Shown piece after piece: positions 9,463-20,003 of a DNA stretch of 64,000 nucleotides. The first letter of the stretch is position 1; each line of letters opens with the position of its first letter. The stretch is from Mycoplana rhizolycopersici (GTDB lineage: Bacteria > Pseudomonadota > Alphaproteobacteria > Rhizobiales > Rhizobiaceae): positions 124,001-188,000 of the forward strand of contig NZ_JABXYK010000006.1 of assembly GCF_013378445.1 (NCBI RefSeq). The letters run 5' to 3'. Made by a program: the position numbers and the translations under genes. The notes under the pieces are model-generated. The model searched no databases and had not been told where the DNA came from. It worked only from the letters and a program-made list of their open reading frames with translations.

Positions 9463-10607
9463 TGAGCAGTCCGGACAAGGAACTTCCGCAGGCCGATATG
9501 AACGGTCTGGCAATGGCGGTGCTGAACGCCATTCAGCATCCCGTCATCCTGGTCGACGAGGCCGGTCACATCGCTTTTGCCAACTGGGAGGCCGAGAGCT
9601 TCTTCGGCGCCAGCGCAAGCCATCTCGCACGCTACAACATTAGTACTTTCATACCCTTCGGGAGCCCTCTTCTGACTTTGATCGAACAGGTCAGGGAACG
9701 GCGCGCACCGGTGAACGAGTATCGGGTGGACCTCAGTTCGCCGCGGCTGGGCGCCGACAAGCTCGTCGACCTCTATGTCGCCCCCGTTGCGACGGCTGCC
9801 GGCGCAGTGGTCGTGGTGCTGCAGGAGCGGTCGATGGCCGACAAGATCGACCGGCAGTTGACGCACCGCGCTGCCGCCCGCTCTGTCACGGGGCTGGCGT
9901 CGATGCTGGCGCACGAGATCAAGAACCCGCTGTCGGGCATTCGCGGCGCAGCACAGCTGCTGGAGACGTCCGTCATCGACGACGACCGGGCGCTGACGCG
10001 GCTGATCTGCGACGAGACCGACCGCATCGTCTCGCTGGTCGATCGCATGGAGGTGTTTTCGGACGAGCGTCCGGTCGACCGTGTGGCCCTGAACATCCAT
10101 TCCGTGCTCGATCATGTGAAGGCGGTGGCGAGCGCCGGCTTTGCCCGCCACATCAAGATCACCGAGAACTACGATCCATCACTGCCGCCGGTCTATGCCA
10201 ATCGCGACCAGTTGGTGCAGGTCTTCCTCAACCTGATCAAGAACGCCGCCGAGGCGGTGGGCGATAGGCCGGACGGCGAGATCATGCTGACGACGGCCTA
10301 CCGGCCGGGCATCCGCCTGTCGGTGGCGGGCACGCGCGAGAAGGTGTCGTTGCCGCTCGAATTTTGCGTGCACGACAACGGGCCGGGCGTGCCGCCCGAC
10401 TTGCTGCCGCACCTGTTCGATCCCTTCATCACGACCAAGACCAACGGGTCGGGTCTCGGCCTGGCGCTGGTCGCCAAGATTATCGGCGGCCATGGTGGCA
10501 TCATCGAATGCGACAGCCAGGGCCACCGCACAACGTTTCGCGTGCTGATGCCCGCCTCCAAGGGGCTGCGCGAGGAAGACGACACCTCCGGAGAGCAGAG
10601 GAAATAG
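9462..10607 (+). CDS. ntrB: nitrogen regulation sensor histidine kinase NtrB
   Basis: Cytoplasmic two-component kinase that, under PII (GlnB) control, phosphorylates or dephosphorylates NtrC according to nitrogen status. The 381-residue protein has an N-terminal PAS domain (about 13-120), the phospho-accepting H151 in [11 protein letters not shown] and a HATPase domain with the N box ([10 protein letters not shown]), G1 (DNGPGVP) and G2 (GSGLGLAL). ATG 9462 overlaps the dusB stop (TGATG), so the open frame running further upstream inside dusB is not used. ntrC starts 3 nt downstream. Confidence 0.97.
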   Translation: MSSPDKELPQADMNGLAMAVLNAIQHPVILVDEAGHIAFANWEAESFFGASASHLARYNISTFIPFGSPLLTLIEQVRERRAPVNEYRVDLSSPRLGADKLVDLYVAPVATAAGAVVVVLQERSMADKIDRQLTHRAAARSVTGLASMLAHEIKNPLSGIRGAAQLLETSVIDDDRALTRLICDETDRIVSLVDRMEVFSDERPVDRVALNIHSVLDHVKAVASAGFARHIKITENYDPSLPPVYANRDQLVQVFLNLIKNAAEAVGDRPDGEIMLTTAYRPGIRLSVAGTREKVSLPLEFCVHDNGPGVPPDLLPHLFDPFITTKTNGSGLGLALVAKIIGGHGGIIECDSQGHRTTFRVLMPASKGLREEDDTSGEQRK

Positions 10608-10610
10608 CAG

Positions 10611-12065
<1,455 letters not shown>

Positions 12066-12255
12066 CTTCGCTCCAAACTGCGTTGCATTTTCGCCACATT
12101 GTGTTGCTTGGTGGTAACAGATGGGCTCGGTGGCGAATAGGCAGATTGCATCTGCCGTTCCCCCTGTAAGGTATGGGATCCCCGCCTTCATTCGGACGCA
12201 TCAGGATGAACGAGGGGTGCCGGCCAGCCATGGCCGGACGGAGCGAGTGCAGCGA

Positions 12256-14529
12256 ATGAACGAGAACGCGACCCTGATCGGGGGCGGACACGAAACGGCC
12301 GGCAACGGTCGCGACCGCAGGGCATCGTTCGCGCTTCCGGGGCTGCTTCTCGCCGGCGGGGCGCTGATCGCGGCGATCATTTCGCTCTTCATCCTGCTCG
12401 GGCTGACGCCGATCAAGCCCGAGGCCAACGTCATCATCGCTTCTGTCGCGGTCAACGCGCTGTTCGTGCTCGGCCTCATCATCCTCATCGGGCGCGAGAT
12501 CGCGCGGCTTCTGAAGGCGCGTTCGCGCGGCCGTGCCGCGGCCCGGTTGCATGTGCGCATCGTCGCTCTCTTCTCGATCGTGGCGATCACGCCGGCGATC
12601 CTGGTCGCCATCTTCGCCTCGATCACCCTCGATGTGGGGCTCGACCGCTGGTTTTCCATCCGCACCCAGTCGATCGTCAGTTCATCGCTGAACGTGGCCC
12701 AGGCCTATGTCCTGGAAAATGCCAGCTATCTCCAGGGACAGACGGTCTCGATGTCGAACGACCTGGAGCGGAACCGCCAGCTCTACAGCCTCGACCGTAC
12801 CGGATTTGCCGAACTGATCACCCGGCAGGCGCGCGGCCGCGGCATGCTGGGGGCATTCCTTGTTCGCGGCGACGGCTCGCCGATCCTGCAGGCGAACATT
12901 CCGACCGACAAGCCGCTGCCGGCAGTTCCCGAGGAGGCGCTGAAGGCGGCTGCGTCCGGCCAGCCGACGCTGATCCCGCCGGGTACGACCAACCTCGTCG
13001 GCGCCGTCATCAAGATCGACAATATTCCCGACACCTTTCTCTACACGGTCCGGACGGTCGATCCCGAAGTCATGCGCTCGATGCGGCAGATGGAGGACAA
13101 TACGGCCGAATACCGGGCGCTAGAGGCGGGCAGAACGTCGCTGCAACTCGCTTTCGGCGTACTCTATCTCGGCTTCGCGCTGATCGTGCTGCTTGCGGCG
13201 ATCTGGACCGCGATCGCGGTCGCCGACCGCATCGTCCGCCCGATCAGGCTCCTGATCGGGGCTGCGGATGCCGTCGCTTCGGGCAACCTCGACGTTCATG
13301 TCCCGGTGCGTACAGCCGATGGCGACGTCGGCAGCCTGTCGCGGACCTTCAACAAGATGATCTCGGAGATTCGCGCCCAGCAGGGCCAGATTCTCGATGC
13401 CAAGGACGAGATGGAGCAGCGCGGCCACTTCATCGAGGCGGTGTTGTCAGGCGTGTCGGCGGCGGTGATCGGCGTGGAGGAGGGCGGACGCCTGACGATC
13501 GCCAATTCTTCCGCCGAGCATCTCTTCGGCCGCGGCGCCGGGGCGCTTGTCGGGGCAAAACTGGCCGAGGTCGCGCCGGAGGTCGCTGCCGTCCTGCAGG
13601 AAGCCTCTCCGCGTTACCGGAACGATTACCGCCGGCAGATCAACATCATGCGCGGCGGCACCGAGCGCACGCTCAATGTCCAGGTCACGCGCGAGGAGGC
13701 GAAGGATGCAAAGGAATCCTACGTCATCACCATCGATGACATTACCGATCTCGTGATCGCGCAGCGCTCGACCGCATGGGCCGACGTCGCCAGGAGAATC
13801 GCTCACGAGATCAAGAATCCGCTGACGCCGATCCAGCTCTCGGCCGAGCGGATCCGGCGGCGCTACGGCAAGCAGATCAACCAGGACGACCGCGCCGTAT
13901 TCGACCAGTGTACCGACACGATCGTGCGCCAGGTCGAGGATATCGGCCGCATGGTGGACGAGTTCTCTTCCTTCGCGCGCATGCCGAAGCCGACCAAGGA
14001 CCAGGCGGACCTGCGCGGCATCCTCAAGGATGCAGTGTTCCTGCGCGAAATGGGCAACAATCACGTGACCTTCGTGAAGGACTTCGAGGCAGAAGCGCTG
14101 ATCGGCCATTTCGATTCGCGCATGCTTGGCCAGGCCTTCGGCAACATCATCAAGAACGCCGTCGAGGCGATCGAGGCGTTGCCGGCAGATTTGCAGCGCG
14201 ACGAGCGCAAGGTGCTCGTGCGGGCGCGGCGGGAGCAGGCAAGCGGGCGATATGTCGTCGACGTGATCGACAACGGCAAGGGGCTGCCGACGGAGAACCG
14301 GCACCGGATTCTCGAGCCCTACATGACGATGCGCGAAAAGGGCACCGGGCTCGGGCTGGCGATCGTCAAGAAAATCATAGAAGACCACGGCGGGCAGCTG
14401 GAACTGCACGACGCCCCCGCGGACTTCGACAACGGCCACGGGGCGATGATCCGCGTGATCCTGCCTATCGACGAAAGTGTGGCTGTCGATGCGGAAAAAA
14501 GTGACAAGGAACTGACACATGGCCTCTGA
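12256..14529 (+). CDS. ntrY: nitrogen regulation sensor histidine kinase NtrY
   Basis: Membrane histidine kinase of the NtrY-NtrX system, linked in rhizobia and Brucella to nitrogen metabolism and redox/microoxic responses. The 757-residue form has several N-terminal membrane helices, a periplasmic sensing region, another helix before a HAMP domain (IVRPIRLLIGAADAVASG segment), a PAS domain, the H-box [16 protein letters not shown] and a HATPase domain (NIIKNAVEAI, DNGKGLP, GTGLGLAI). ATG 12256 with GGAGCG upstream gives the usual length; ATG 12121 would add 45 unconserved residues. It overlaps ntrX by 11 nt. Confidence 0.96.
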   Translation: MNENATLIGGGHETAGNGRDRRASFALPGLLLAGGALIAAIISLFILLGLTPIKPEANVIIASVAVNALFVLGLIILIGREIARLLKARSRGRAAARLHVRIVALFSIVAITPAILVAIFASITLDVGLDRWFSIRTQSIVSSSLNVAQAYVLENASYLQGQTVSMSNDLERNRQLYSLDRTGFAELITRQARGRGMLGAFLVRGDGSPILQANIPTDKPLPAVPEEALKAAASGQPTLIPPGTTNLVGAVIKIDNIPDTFLYTVRTVDPEVMRSMRQMEDNTAEYRALEAGRTSLQLAFGVLYLGFALIVLLAAIWTAIAVADRIVRPIRLLIGAADAVASGNLDVHVPVRTADGDVGSLSRTFNKMISEIRAQQGQILDAKDEMEQRGHFIEAVLSGVSAAVIGVEEGGRLTIANSSAEHLFGRGAGALVGAKLAEVAPEVAAVLQEASPRYRNDYRRQINIMRGGTERTLNVQVTREEAKDAKESYVITIDDITDLVIAQRSTAWADVARRIAHEIKNPLTPIQLSAERIRRRYGKQINQDDRAVFDQCTDTIVRQVEDIGRMVDEFSSFARMPKPTKDQADLRGILKDAVFLREMGNNHVTFVKDFEAEALIGHFDSRMLGQAFGNIIKNAVEAIEALPADLQRDERKVLVRARREQASGRYVVDVIDNGKGLPTENRHRILEPYMTMREKGTGLGLAIVKKIIEDHGGQLELHDAPADFDNGHGAMIRVILPIDESVAVDAEKSDKELTHGL

Positions 14530-15883
14530 CATTCTGGTGGTGGACGACGAGGAGGATATCCGCGAGATCGTGTCGGGGATCCTGTCCGACGAGGGGCACG
14601 AGACGCGGACCGCCTACGACAGCGACAGCGCGCTGCAGGCGATCAGCGATCGCGTCCCGCGCCTGGTATTTCTCGACATCTGGATGCAGGGCAGCCGGCT
14701 GGACGGCCTTGCTCTGCTCGACGAAATCAAGAGCCGCTATCCGGATCTGCCCGTCGTGATGATCTCCGGTCACGGCAACATCGAGACCGCCGTTTCGGCG
14801 ATCCGCCGCGGCGCCTACGATTTCATCGAAAAGCCCTTCAAGGCGGACCGGCTGATCCTGATCGCGGAACGGGCGCTGGAAAATTCGAAGCTTCGCCGAG
14901 AAGTGACGGAGCTGAAGCGCAGGTCAGGCGATGCGGCCGAACTGATCGGCACTTCGGTTGCCGTCTCGCAGTTGCGCCAGACGATCGAAAAGGTGTCGCC
15001 GACCAACAGCCGCATCATGATCCTCGGGCCTTCCGGCTCCGGCAAGGAACTCGTGGCGCGGATGATCCATCGCAAGTCGACGCGCGCCGGCGGACCCTTC
15101 GTCGTGCTGAACGCAGCCGCGATCACGCCCGAGCGTATGGAGATTGCGCTGTTCGGTACCGAAGGCGGGCCGGGACAGCAGCGCAAGACCGGCGCGCTCG
15201 AGGAAGCGCATGGCGGCATCCTCTACCTCGACGAGATCGGCGAGATGCCGCGCGAGACGCAGAACAAGATCCTGCGCGTTCTCGTCGACCAGCAGTTCGA
15301 ACGTGTCGGCGGATCGAAGCGAGTCAAGGTCGATGTCCGCATCATCTCCTCCACCGCCTACAATCTGGAAAGCCAGATCGCCGAGGGCGCCTTCCGGGAG
15401 GATCTCTATCACCGTCTCGCCGTTGTGCCCGTGCGCGTGCCGGCGCTGGCCGAGCGGCGCGAGGACATTCCGTTCCTCGTCGACATGTTTATGCGCCAGG
15501 TCAGCGAGCAGGCCGGCATCCGGGCGCGCAAGATCGGTGATGACGCGCTGGCAGTCCTGCAGGCACATGACTGGCCCGGCAACATCCGCCAGCTGCGCAA
15601 CAACATCGAGCGGCTGATGATCCTTGCCCGCAGTGACGGCCCCGACAGCGTCATCACCGCGGACATGCTGCCGACCGACGTCGGTGACATGCTGCCGAAG
15701 GTCTCCACCCAGGGTGACCAGCACATCATGACGCTGCCGCTCCGAGAGGCGCGCGAAATGTTCGAGCGCGATTATCTCGTGGCGCAGATCAACCGTTTCG
15801 GCGGCAATATTTCGCGGACCGCCGAGTTCGTCGGCATGGAACGTTCCGCGCTGCACCGCAAGTTGAAGTCGCTTGGCGTCTGA
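14519..15883 (+). CDS. ntrX: nitrogen assimilation response regulator NtrX
   Basis: Partner of NtrY. The 454-residue protein has a receiver domain (phospho-acceptor D53 in FLDIW), an AAA+ domain with Walker A GPSGSGKE and a Fis-type C-terminal helix-turn-helix (ISRTAEFVGMERSALHRKLK). In the sigma-54 contact loop the GAFTGA motif is missing: the segment after ALFGTEGG runs PGQQRKTGALEEA. That is characteristic of alphaproteobacterial NtrX, which is thought to act at sigma-70-type promoters instead. Overlaps the ntrY end, so the pair is translationally coupled. Confidence 0.97.
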   Translation: MASDILVVDDEEDIREIVSGILSDEGHETRTAYDSDSALQAISDRVPRLVFLDIWMQGSRLDGLALLDEIKSRYPDLPVVMISGHGNIETAVSAIRRGAYDFIEKPFKADRLILIAERALENSKLRREVTELKRRSGDAAELIGTSVAVSQLRQTIEKVSPTNSRIMILGPSGSGKELVARMIHRKSTRAGGPFVVLNAAAITPERMEIALFGTEGGPGQQRKTGALEEAHGGILYLDEIGEMPRETQNKILRVLVDQQFERVGGSKRVKVDVRIISSTAYNLESQIAEGAFREDLYHRLAVVPVRVPALAERREDIPFLVDMFMRQVSEQAGIRARKIGDDALAVLQAHDWPGNIRQLRNNIERLMILARSDGPDSVITADMLPTDVGDMLPKVSTQGDQHIMTLPLREAREMFERDYLVAQINRFGGNISRTAEFVGMERSALHRKLKSLGV

Positions 15884-15913
15884 GGGTGATATGAGAGCGG
15901 CGAGGGGCGCGAC

Positions 15914-17290
15914 ATGAAGGTCATCATCTGCGGCGCCGGCCGCGTGGGTTACGGCATTGCCGAGCGTCTTTCGCAGGAGGGCAACGACGTCTCGGTCATC
16001 GATACCTCGGCTTCGCTCATCTCGGCCATTACCGAGACGCTCGATGTGAGCGGCGTGGTCGGCCACGGCGCACATCCGGACGTTCTGGCAAAGGCGGGCG
16101 CGGACCAGGCGGAAATGATCATCGCCGTCACCCTGCACGACGAGATCAACATGGTCGCCTGCCAGGTGGCGCACTCGCTGTTCAAGGTGCCGACCAAGAT
16201 CGCCCGCATCCGTTCGCAGAGCTATCTGGCGCCGGAATATTCCGATCTCTTCTCGCGCGACGATATGCCGATCGACGTGGCGATTTCCCCGGAGATCGAG
16301 GTCGGCAAGATGGTGCTCCGGCGCATTTCGTTTCCCGGCGCCACCGATGTCGTGCGTTTCGCCGACGACCGGATCGTGATGCTGGCGATCGAGTGCATGG
16401 AGGACTGCCCGGTCGTCAACACGCCGCTGCAGCAGCTGACGGAACTCTTTCCGGACTTGATGGCCACCGTGACCGGCGTATACCGGGATGGCAAATTGTT
16501 CGTGCCGCGTTCGGGCGACGAGTTGCAAACCGGGGACCTCGCCTATGTCGTCTGCGATGCGACGCATGTGCGGCGCACGCTGTCGCTTTTCGGGCACGAG
16601 GAGCAGGAGGCCGCGCGCATCGTCATCGCCGGCGGTGGCAATATCGGTCTCTTCGTTGCCAAGGCGATCGAGGAGTTCCAGCCCCGCACCCGCATCAAGA
16701 TCATCGAGAGCGATCGGGAGCGAGCCGTCCTTATCGCCGATGAGTTGCGCAATTCCGTCGTCCTGCACGGATCGGCGCTCGATCAGAAACTTCTGCAGCA
16801 GGCCGATATCCAGGACGCCGATCTCGTCGTCACGCTGACCAACAACGACCAGATCAACATATTGGGCGGCGTGATGGCCAAGGCGCTTGGCTGCAAGCAC
16901 AACCTCGTCCTCCTGAACGATCCCTCCTATCAGGATCTCATCCGCAGCATGGAGATCGACGCCCATATCAATCCGCGGGCGGTGACGATCTCCAGTATCC
17001 TCCAGCATGTCCGCAAGGGGCGCATCCGCCGGGTTTACGCCGTCCAGCGCGGCGCGGCCGAAGTGATCGAGGCGGAGGCGCTGGAGACCTCGCCGCTGGT
17101 CGGCCGGCCGTTCCGCGACCTTCACCTTCCCGAGGGCATTCGCATTGGCGCCATCCTGCGCGATGGCAAGGTGGTTCGGCCCGACGGCGACGTCCGTATC
17201 AAGGCGAAGGACAGGGTCGTCCTGTTTGCGACGGTGGAAGCTGTCCGCCATGTCCAGCAGCTCTTCCGTGTCAGCATCCAGTATTTCTAG
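15914..17290 (+). CDS. trkA: Trk system potassium uptake regulator TrkA
   Basis: Peripheral NAD(H)-binding subunit that gates TrkH/TrkG potassium channels. The 458-residue protein is a duplicated RCK unit: the first Rossmann motif GAGRVGYG starts at residue 7, the second (GGGNIG) begins near residue 237, each followed by a TrkA-C domain. No trkH is in the window. It lies 30 bp after ntrX on the same strand, as in many rhizobia, and 8 bp before the aminotransferase gene. Confidence 0.97.
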   Translation: MKVIICGAGRVGYGIAERLSQEGNDVSVIDTSASLISAITETLDVSGVVGHGAHPDVLAKAGADQAEMIIAVTLHDEINMVACQVAHSLFKVPTKIARIRSQSYLAPEYSDLFSRDDMPIDVAISPEIEVGKMVLRRISFPGATDVVRFADDRIVMLAIECMEDCPVVNTPLQQLTELFPDLMATVTGVYRDGKLFVPRSGDELQTGDLAYVVCDATHVRRTLSLFGHEEQEAARIVIAGGGNIGLFVAKAIEEFQPRTRIKIIESDRERAVLIADELRNSVVLHGSALDQKLLQQADIQDADLVVTLTNNDQINILGGVMAKALGCKHNLVLLNDPSYQDLIRSMEIDAHINPRAVTISSILQHVRKGRIRRVYAVQRGAAEVIEAEALETSPLVGRPFRDLHLPEGIRIGAILRDGKVVRPDGDVRIKAKDRVVLFATVEAVRHVQQLFRVSIQYF

Positions 17291-17298
17291 GCGGTCCC

Positions 17299-18162
17299 AT
17301 GCCACGTTTTGCCTATGTCAACGGTCGATATGTGCGCCACGCGGAGGCGGCGGTCCACGTCGAGGATCGCGGCTACCAGTTCGCTGACGGCGTCTACGAG
17401 GTTTGCGAGGTCCGCCACGGCTTCATCGTCGACCTGACGCGGCACCTCGACCGCCTGGGACGGTCGCTGGGCGAGCTTCGTATCGCCTGGCCGATGGAAC
17501 GGCAGGCGCTTGTCATCGTGCTCCGTGAGCTGCTGCGGCGAAACAGGGTGCGCAACGGCCTGTTCTACCTGCAGGTCACGCGCGGTGTGGCGCGGCGAGA
17601 CCATGTGTTTCCGGCAGGAGACGTCCAGCCGTCGGTCGTCATCACCGCAAAATCGACCGATCCGGGCATCATCGCGCGCAAGAACGAAATAGGCATCAGT
17701 GCGATCACTCTGCCGGAGAATCGCTGGGATCGCGTCGACATCAAGACCGTAGGGTTGCTTCCCAACGTGCTGGCAAGGCAGCAGGCGAAGGAACGCGGGG
17801 CGCAGGAGGCGATCTTCGTCGATGCGGAGGGTAACGTCACTGAAGGGGCTGCGACCAATGTCTGGATCGTGGACGGCGAGGGCCGGCTGGTAACCCGGCC
17901 GGCCGACCACGGCATCCTCAGGGGAATCACGCGGACATCGCTGATGGACGTGGCCGAACGGGTCGGCATGAGGGTCGTGGAGCGCGCCTTCACGGTTGCC
18001 GAGATGATGGAGGCGCGTGAGGTTTTCATCTCCGCGGCGACGAGCATCTGCTTTCCGGTGGTCGAAATCGATGGAAAACCCATCGCAAACGGCCACCCCG
18101 GCGGGAGCGCGCAGAAACTGCGGGATGCTTTTTTCGCCGTTGCGGAGAAGATTGCGATTTGA
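17299..18162 (+). CDS. D-amino-acid aminotransferase (class IV PLP)
   Basis: Fold-type IV PLP aminotransferase of 287 residues; D-alanine:2-oxoglutarate transfer is the classic reaction, supplying D-glutamate or recycling D-amino acids. Visible signatures are FADGVYEVCEV near residue 28, the Schiff-base lysine K149 in VDIKTVGLLPN, and EGAATNVWIV (glutamate contacting the pyridine nitrogen) near 181. Substrate choice between D-amino-acid and branched-chain members cannot be proved by eye, but the overall pattern is closest to Dat. Probably cotranscribed with trkA. Confidence 0.9.
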   Translation: MPRFAYVNGRYVRHAEAAVHVEDRGYQFADGVYEVCEVRHGFIVDLTRHLDRLGRSLGELRIAWPMERQALVIVLRELLRRNRVRNGLFYLQVTRGVARRDHVFPAGDVQPSVVITAKSTDPGIIARKNEIGISAITLPENRWDRVDIKTVGLLPNVLARQQAKERGAQEAIFVDAEGNVTEGAATNVWIVDGEGRLVTRPADHGILRGITRTSLMDVAERVGMRVVERAFTVAEMMEAREVFISAATSICFPVVEIDGKPIANGHPGGSAQKLRDAFFAVAEKIAI

Positions 18163-18264
18163 TACCTAAGCGGATGGAGGGGCGAACGACGCTTCGTACC
18201 TCCCGGGGCATTAAGTTTTATTCAACCGGTCGTCAGGATCGGCAATCAAGAAAGAAGCGGCGCC

Positions 18265-18507
18265 ATGGCGGAACGTTCTCAGAATTTGCAGGACCTTTTC
18301 CTCAATACTGTTCGCAAGCAAAAGATCTCCCTCACAATCTTCCTCATCAACGGCGTAAAGCTGACGGGCGTTGTGACGTCTTTTGACAATTTCTGTGTGC
18401 TTCTGCGGCGCGACGGCCACTCGCAGCTCGTCTACAAGCACGCGATCTCCACCATCATGCCCGGCCAGCCGCTGCAGATGTTCGAGACCGAAGAAGCCGC
18501 CTCCTGA
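18265..18507 (+). CDS. hfq: RNA chaperone Hfq
   Basis: Hexameric Sm-like chaperone that pairs small RNAs with mRNAs. The 80-residue protein has the proximal-face QNLQDLFLN segment, Sm1 ([17 protein letters not shown], about residues 20-36) and Sm2 with the YKHAIST motif around residue 56, and lacks the long E. coli C-tail, as in other alphaproteobacteria. It is followed by hflX, the conserved hfq-hflX pair, and preceded by a 102-bp gap that likely holds its promoter. Confidence 0.98.
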   Translation: MAERSQNLQDLFLNTVRKQKISLTIFLINGVKLTGVVTSFDNFCVLLRRDGHSQLVYKHAISTIMPGQPLQMFETEEAAS

Positions 18508-18522
18508 CAAAGGTCAAGGCTC

Positions 18523-19905
18523 ATTAGCAAGCGCGATACAAGCCAGGATTCCATCGTTCCGGAGCTCGAGAAGCGCCGCGACGATTCGCGGGCGGTCGTC
18601 ATCGCTCCGGTGATCAAGAAGGGGAAGAGCGACGCCAACGGCGCCGTTTCCCGTTCCGACGAAGCGCGGCTCGCAGAAGCGATCGGGCTTGCGCGCGCCA
18701 TCGATCTCGACGTGGTGTTCTCCGCCGTCGTGCCGGTCAGCCAGCCGAAGCCCGGCACGCTGCTCGGCACCGGCAAGATCGCCGAGATCAAGACGGCGCT
18801 GGATGCGAACGATGCCGGACTGGTCATCGTCGATCACCCGCTGACGCCGGTTCAGCAACGCAACCTCGAAAAGGAATGGAACGCCAAGGTCATCGACCGG
18901 ACGGGCCTCATCCTGGAAATCTTCGGCCGCCGGGCTTCCACGAAGGAAGGCACGCTGCAGGTCGAACTCGCCCATCTCAACTACCAGAAGGGCCGGCTGG
19001 TCCGCAGCTGGACCCACCTGGAGCGCCAGCGCGGCGGTGCCGGCTTCATGGGCGGCCCGGGCGAAACGCAGATCGAGGCCGACCGCCGGCTGCTGCAGGA
19101 GCGCATCGTTCGGCTGGAGCGCGAACTGGAGCAGGTGCGCCGCACGCGCCAGTTGCACCGCGCCAAGCGCAAGAAGGTTCCGCATCCCATCGTGGCGCTC
19201 GTCGGCTATACGAATGCGGGAAAATCGACGCTGTTCAACCGGATTACCGGCGCCGGCGTGCTGGCCGAGGACATGCTGTTTGCGACACTCGACCCGACGC
19301 TGCGCCGGATGAAGCTGCCGCAGGGCCGCACCGTCATCCTCTCTGACACCGTCGGCTTCATTTCCGACCTTCCCACCCATCTCGTGGCCGCTTTCCGTGC
19401 GACCCTGGAAGAGGTGCTGGAGGCGGACCTGATCTTGCATGTGCGTGACATGTCCGACCCGGACAACGGCGCACAGGCTTCGGACGTTCTGCGTATCCTC
19501 GCCGATCTCGGCATCGACGAGAAGGATGGCGCCGAGCGGATTCTCGAGGTCTGGAACAAGATCGACGACCTGCCCGAGGAAGCGCGCGAGGCGCTGGTGC
19601 AGAAGGCTGCGACGACGCCGAACACGATGGCGGTTTCGGCGCTGACGGGCGAGGGCGTCGATCGTCTTCTGGACGAAGTGAACCGGCGGCTTTCCGGCGT
19701 TCTCGTCGATCGCGACGTCGTCCTTCCCGTCGACAAGCTGCAGCTCCTTCCCTGGCTCTACGATCACTCGATCGTCGATGAGCGCGAGGATCAGGAAGAC
19801 GGAAGCGTACGCATTTCGGTTCGGCTGACCGAGACGGAGGCCGCGGAACTGGATCGCAGGCTTGGGCAGGGCGCGAAGCGCCCGCTCGAGGACTGGGAAC
19901 GCTGA
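18523..19905 (+). CDS. hflX: GTPase HflX (possible non-standard ATT start)
   Basis: Ribosome-associated GTPase that splits stalled or heat-damaged ribosomes. The protein has the HflX N-terminal domain, a coiled-coil linker rich in Arg/Glu, and a G domain with Walker A GYTNAGKST, switch motif DTVGFISDLP and NKID. The frame is open from 18508, but no ATG, GTG or TTG precedes GTG 18610, and that GTG falls inside the first conserved strand (AVVIAPV). AAAGG at 18509-18513 lies 9 nt before ATT 18523, which I use as a tentative start. If GTG 18610 is right, the protein is 29 residues shorter, at 431 residues. hfq ends 15 bp upstream. Confidence 0.93.
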   Translation: MSKRDTSQDSIVPELEKRRDDSRAVVIAPVIKKGKSDANGAVSRSDEARLAEAIGLARAIDLDVVFSAVVPVSQPKPGTLLGTGKIAEIKTALDANDAGLVIVDHPLTPVQQRNLEKEWNAKVIDRTGLILEIFGRRASTKEGTLQVELAHLNYQKGRLVRSWTHLERQRGGAGFMGGPGETQIEADRRLLQERIVRLERELEQVRRTRQLHRAKRKKVPHPIVALVGYTNAGKSTLFNRITGAGVLAEDMLFATLDPTLRRMKLPQGRTVILSDTVGFISDLPTHLVAAFRATLEEVLEADLILHVRDMSDPDNGAQASDVLRILADLGIDEKDGAERILEVWNKIDDLPEEAREALVQKAATTPNTMAVSALTGEGVDRLLDEVNRRLSGVLVDRDVVLPVDKLQLLPWLYDHSIVDEREDQEDGSVRISVRLTETEAAELDRRLGQGAKRPLEDWER

Positions 19906-19983
19906 CGTCACCGCTCTGGCTTAATCTCGCTTGCGAGTTTTATTCGACAACGATTTGAATATTATTGAAAATTTCTGGAATTT

Positions 19984-20002
19984 GGCGGACGCCTCGTCCG
20001 CC
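19984..20002 (-). terminator. hairpin between convergent hflX and mazG
   Basis: A perfect 7-bp stem GGCGGAC/GTCCGCC with a 5-nt loop sits one base past the mazG stop. On the minus strand it is followed by an A/T-rich stretch but no clean U-run, so it may end mazG transcription imperfectly. The adjacent 60 bp are unusually AT-rich for this chromosome. Confidence 0.5.
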
Positions 20003-20003
20003 G

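Noticed and set aside
14924-17305. Very long minus-strand frame (793 codons) opposite ntrX and trkA
   Set aside because: It spans two well-supported genes on the other strand; its His/Asp/Arg-rich composition is that of an antisense shadow.
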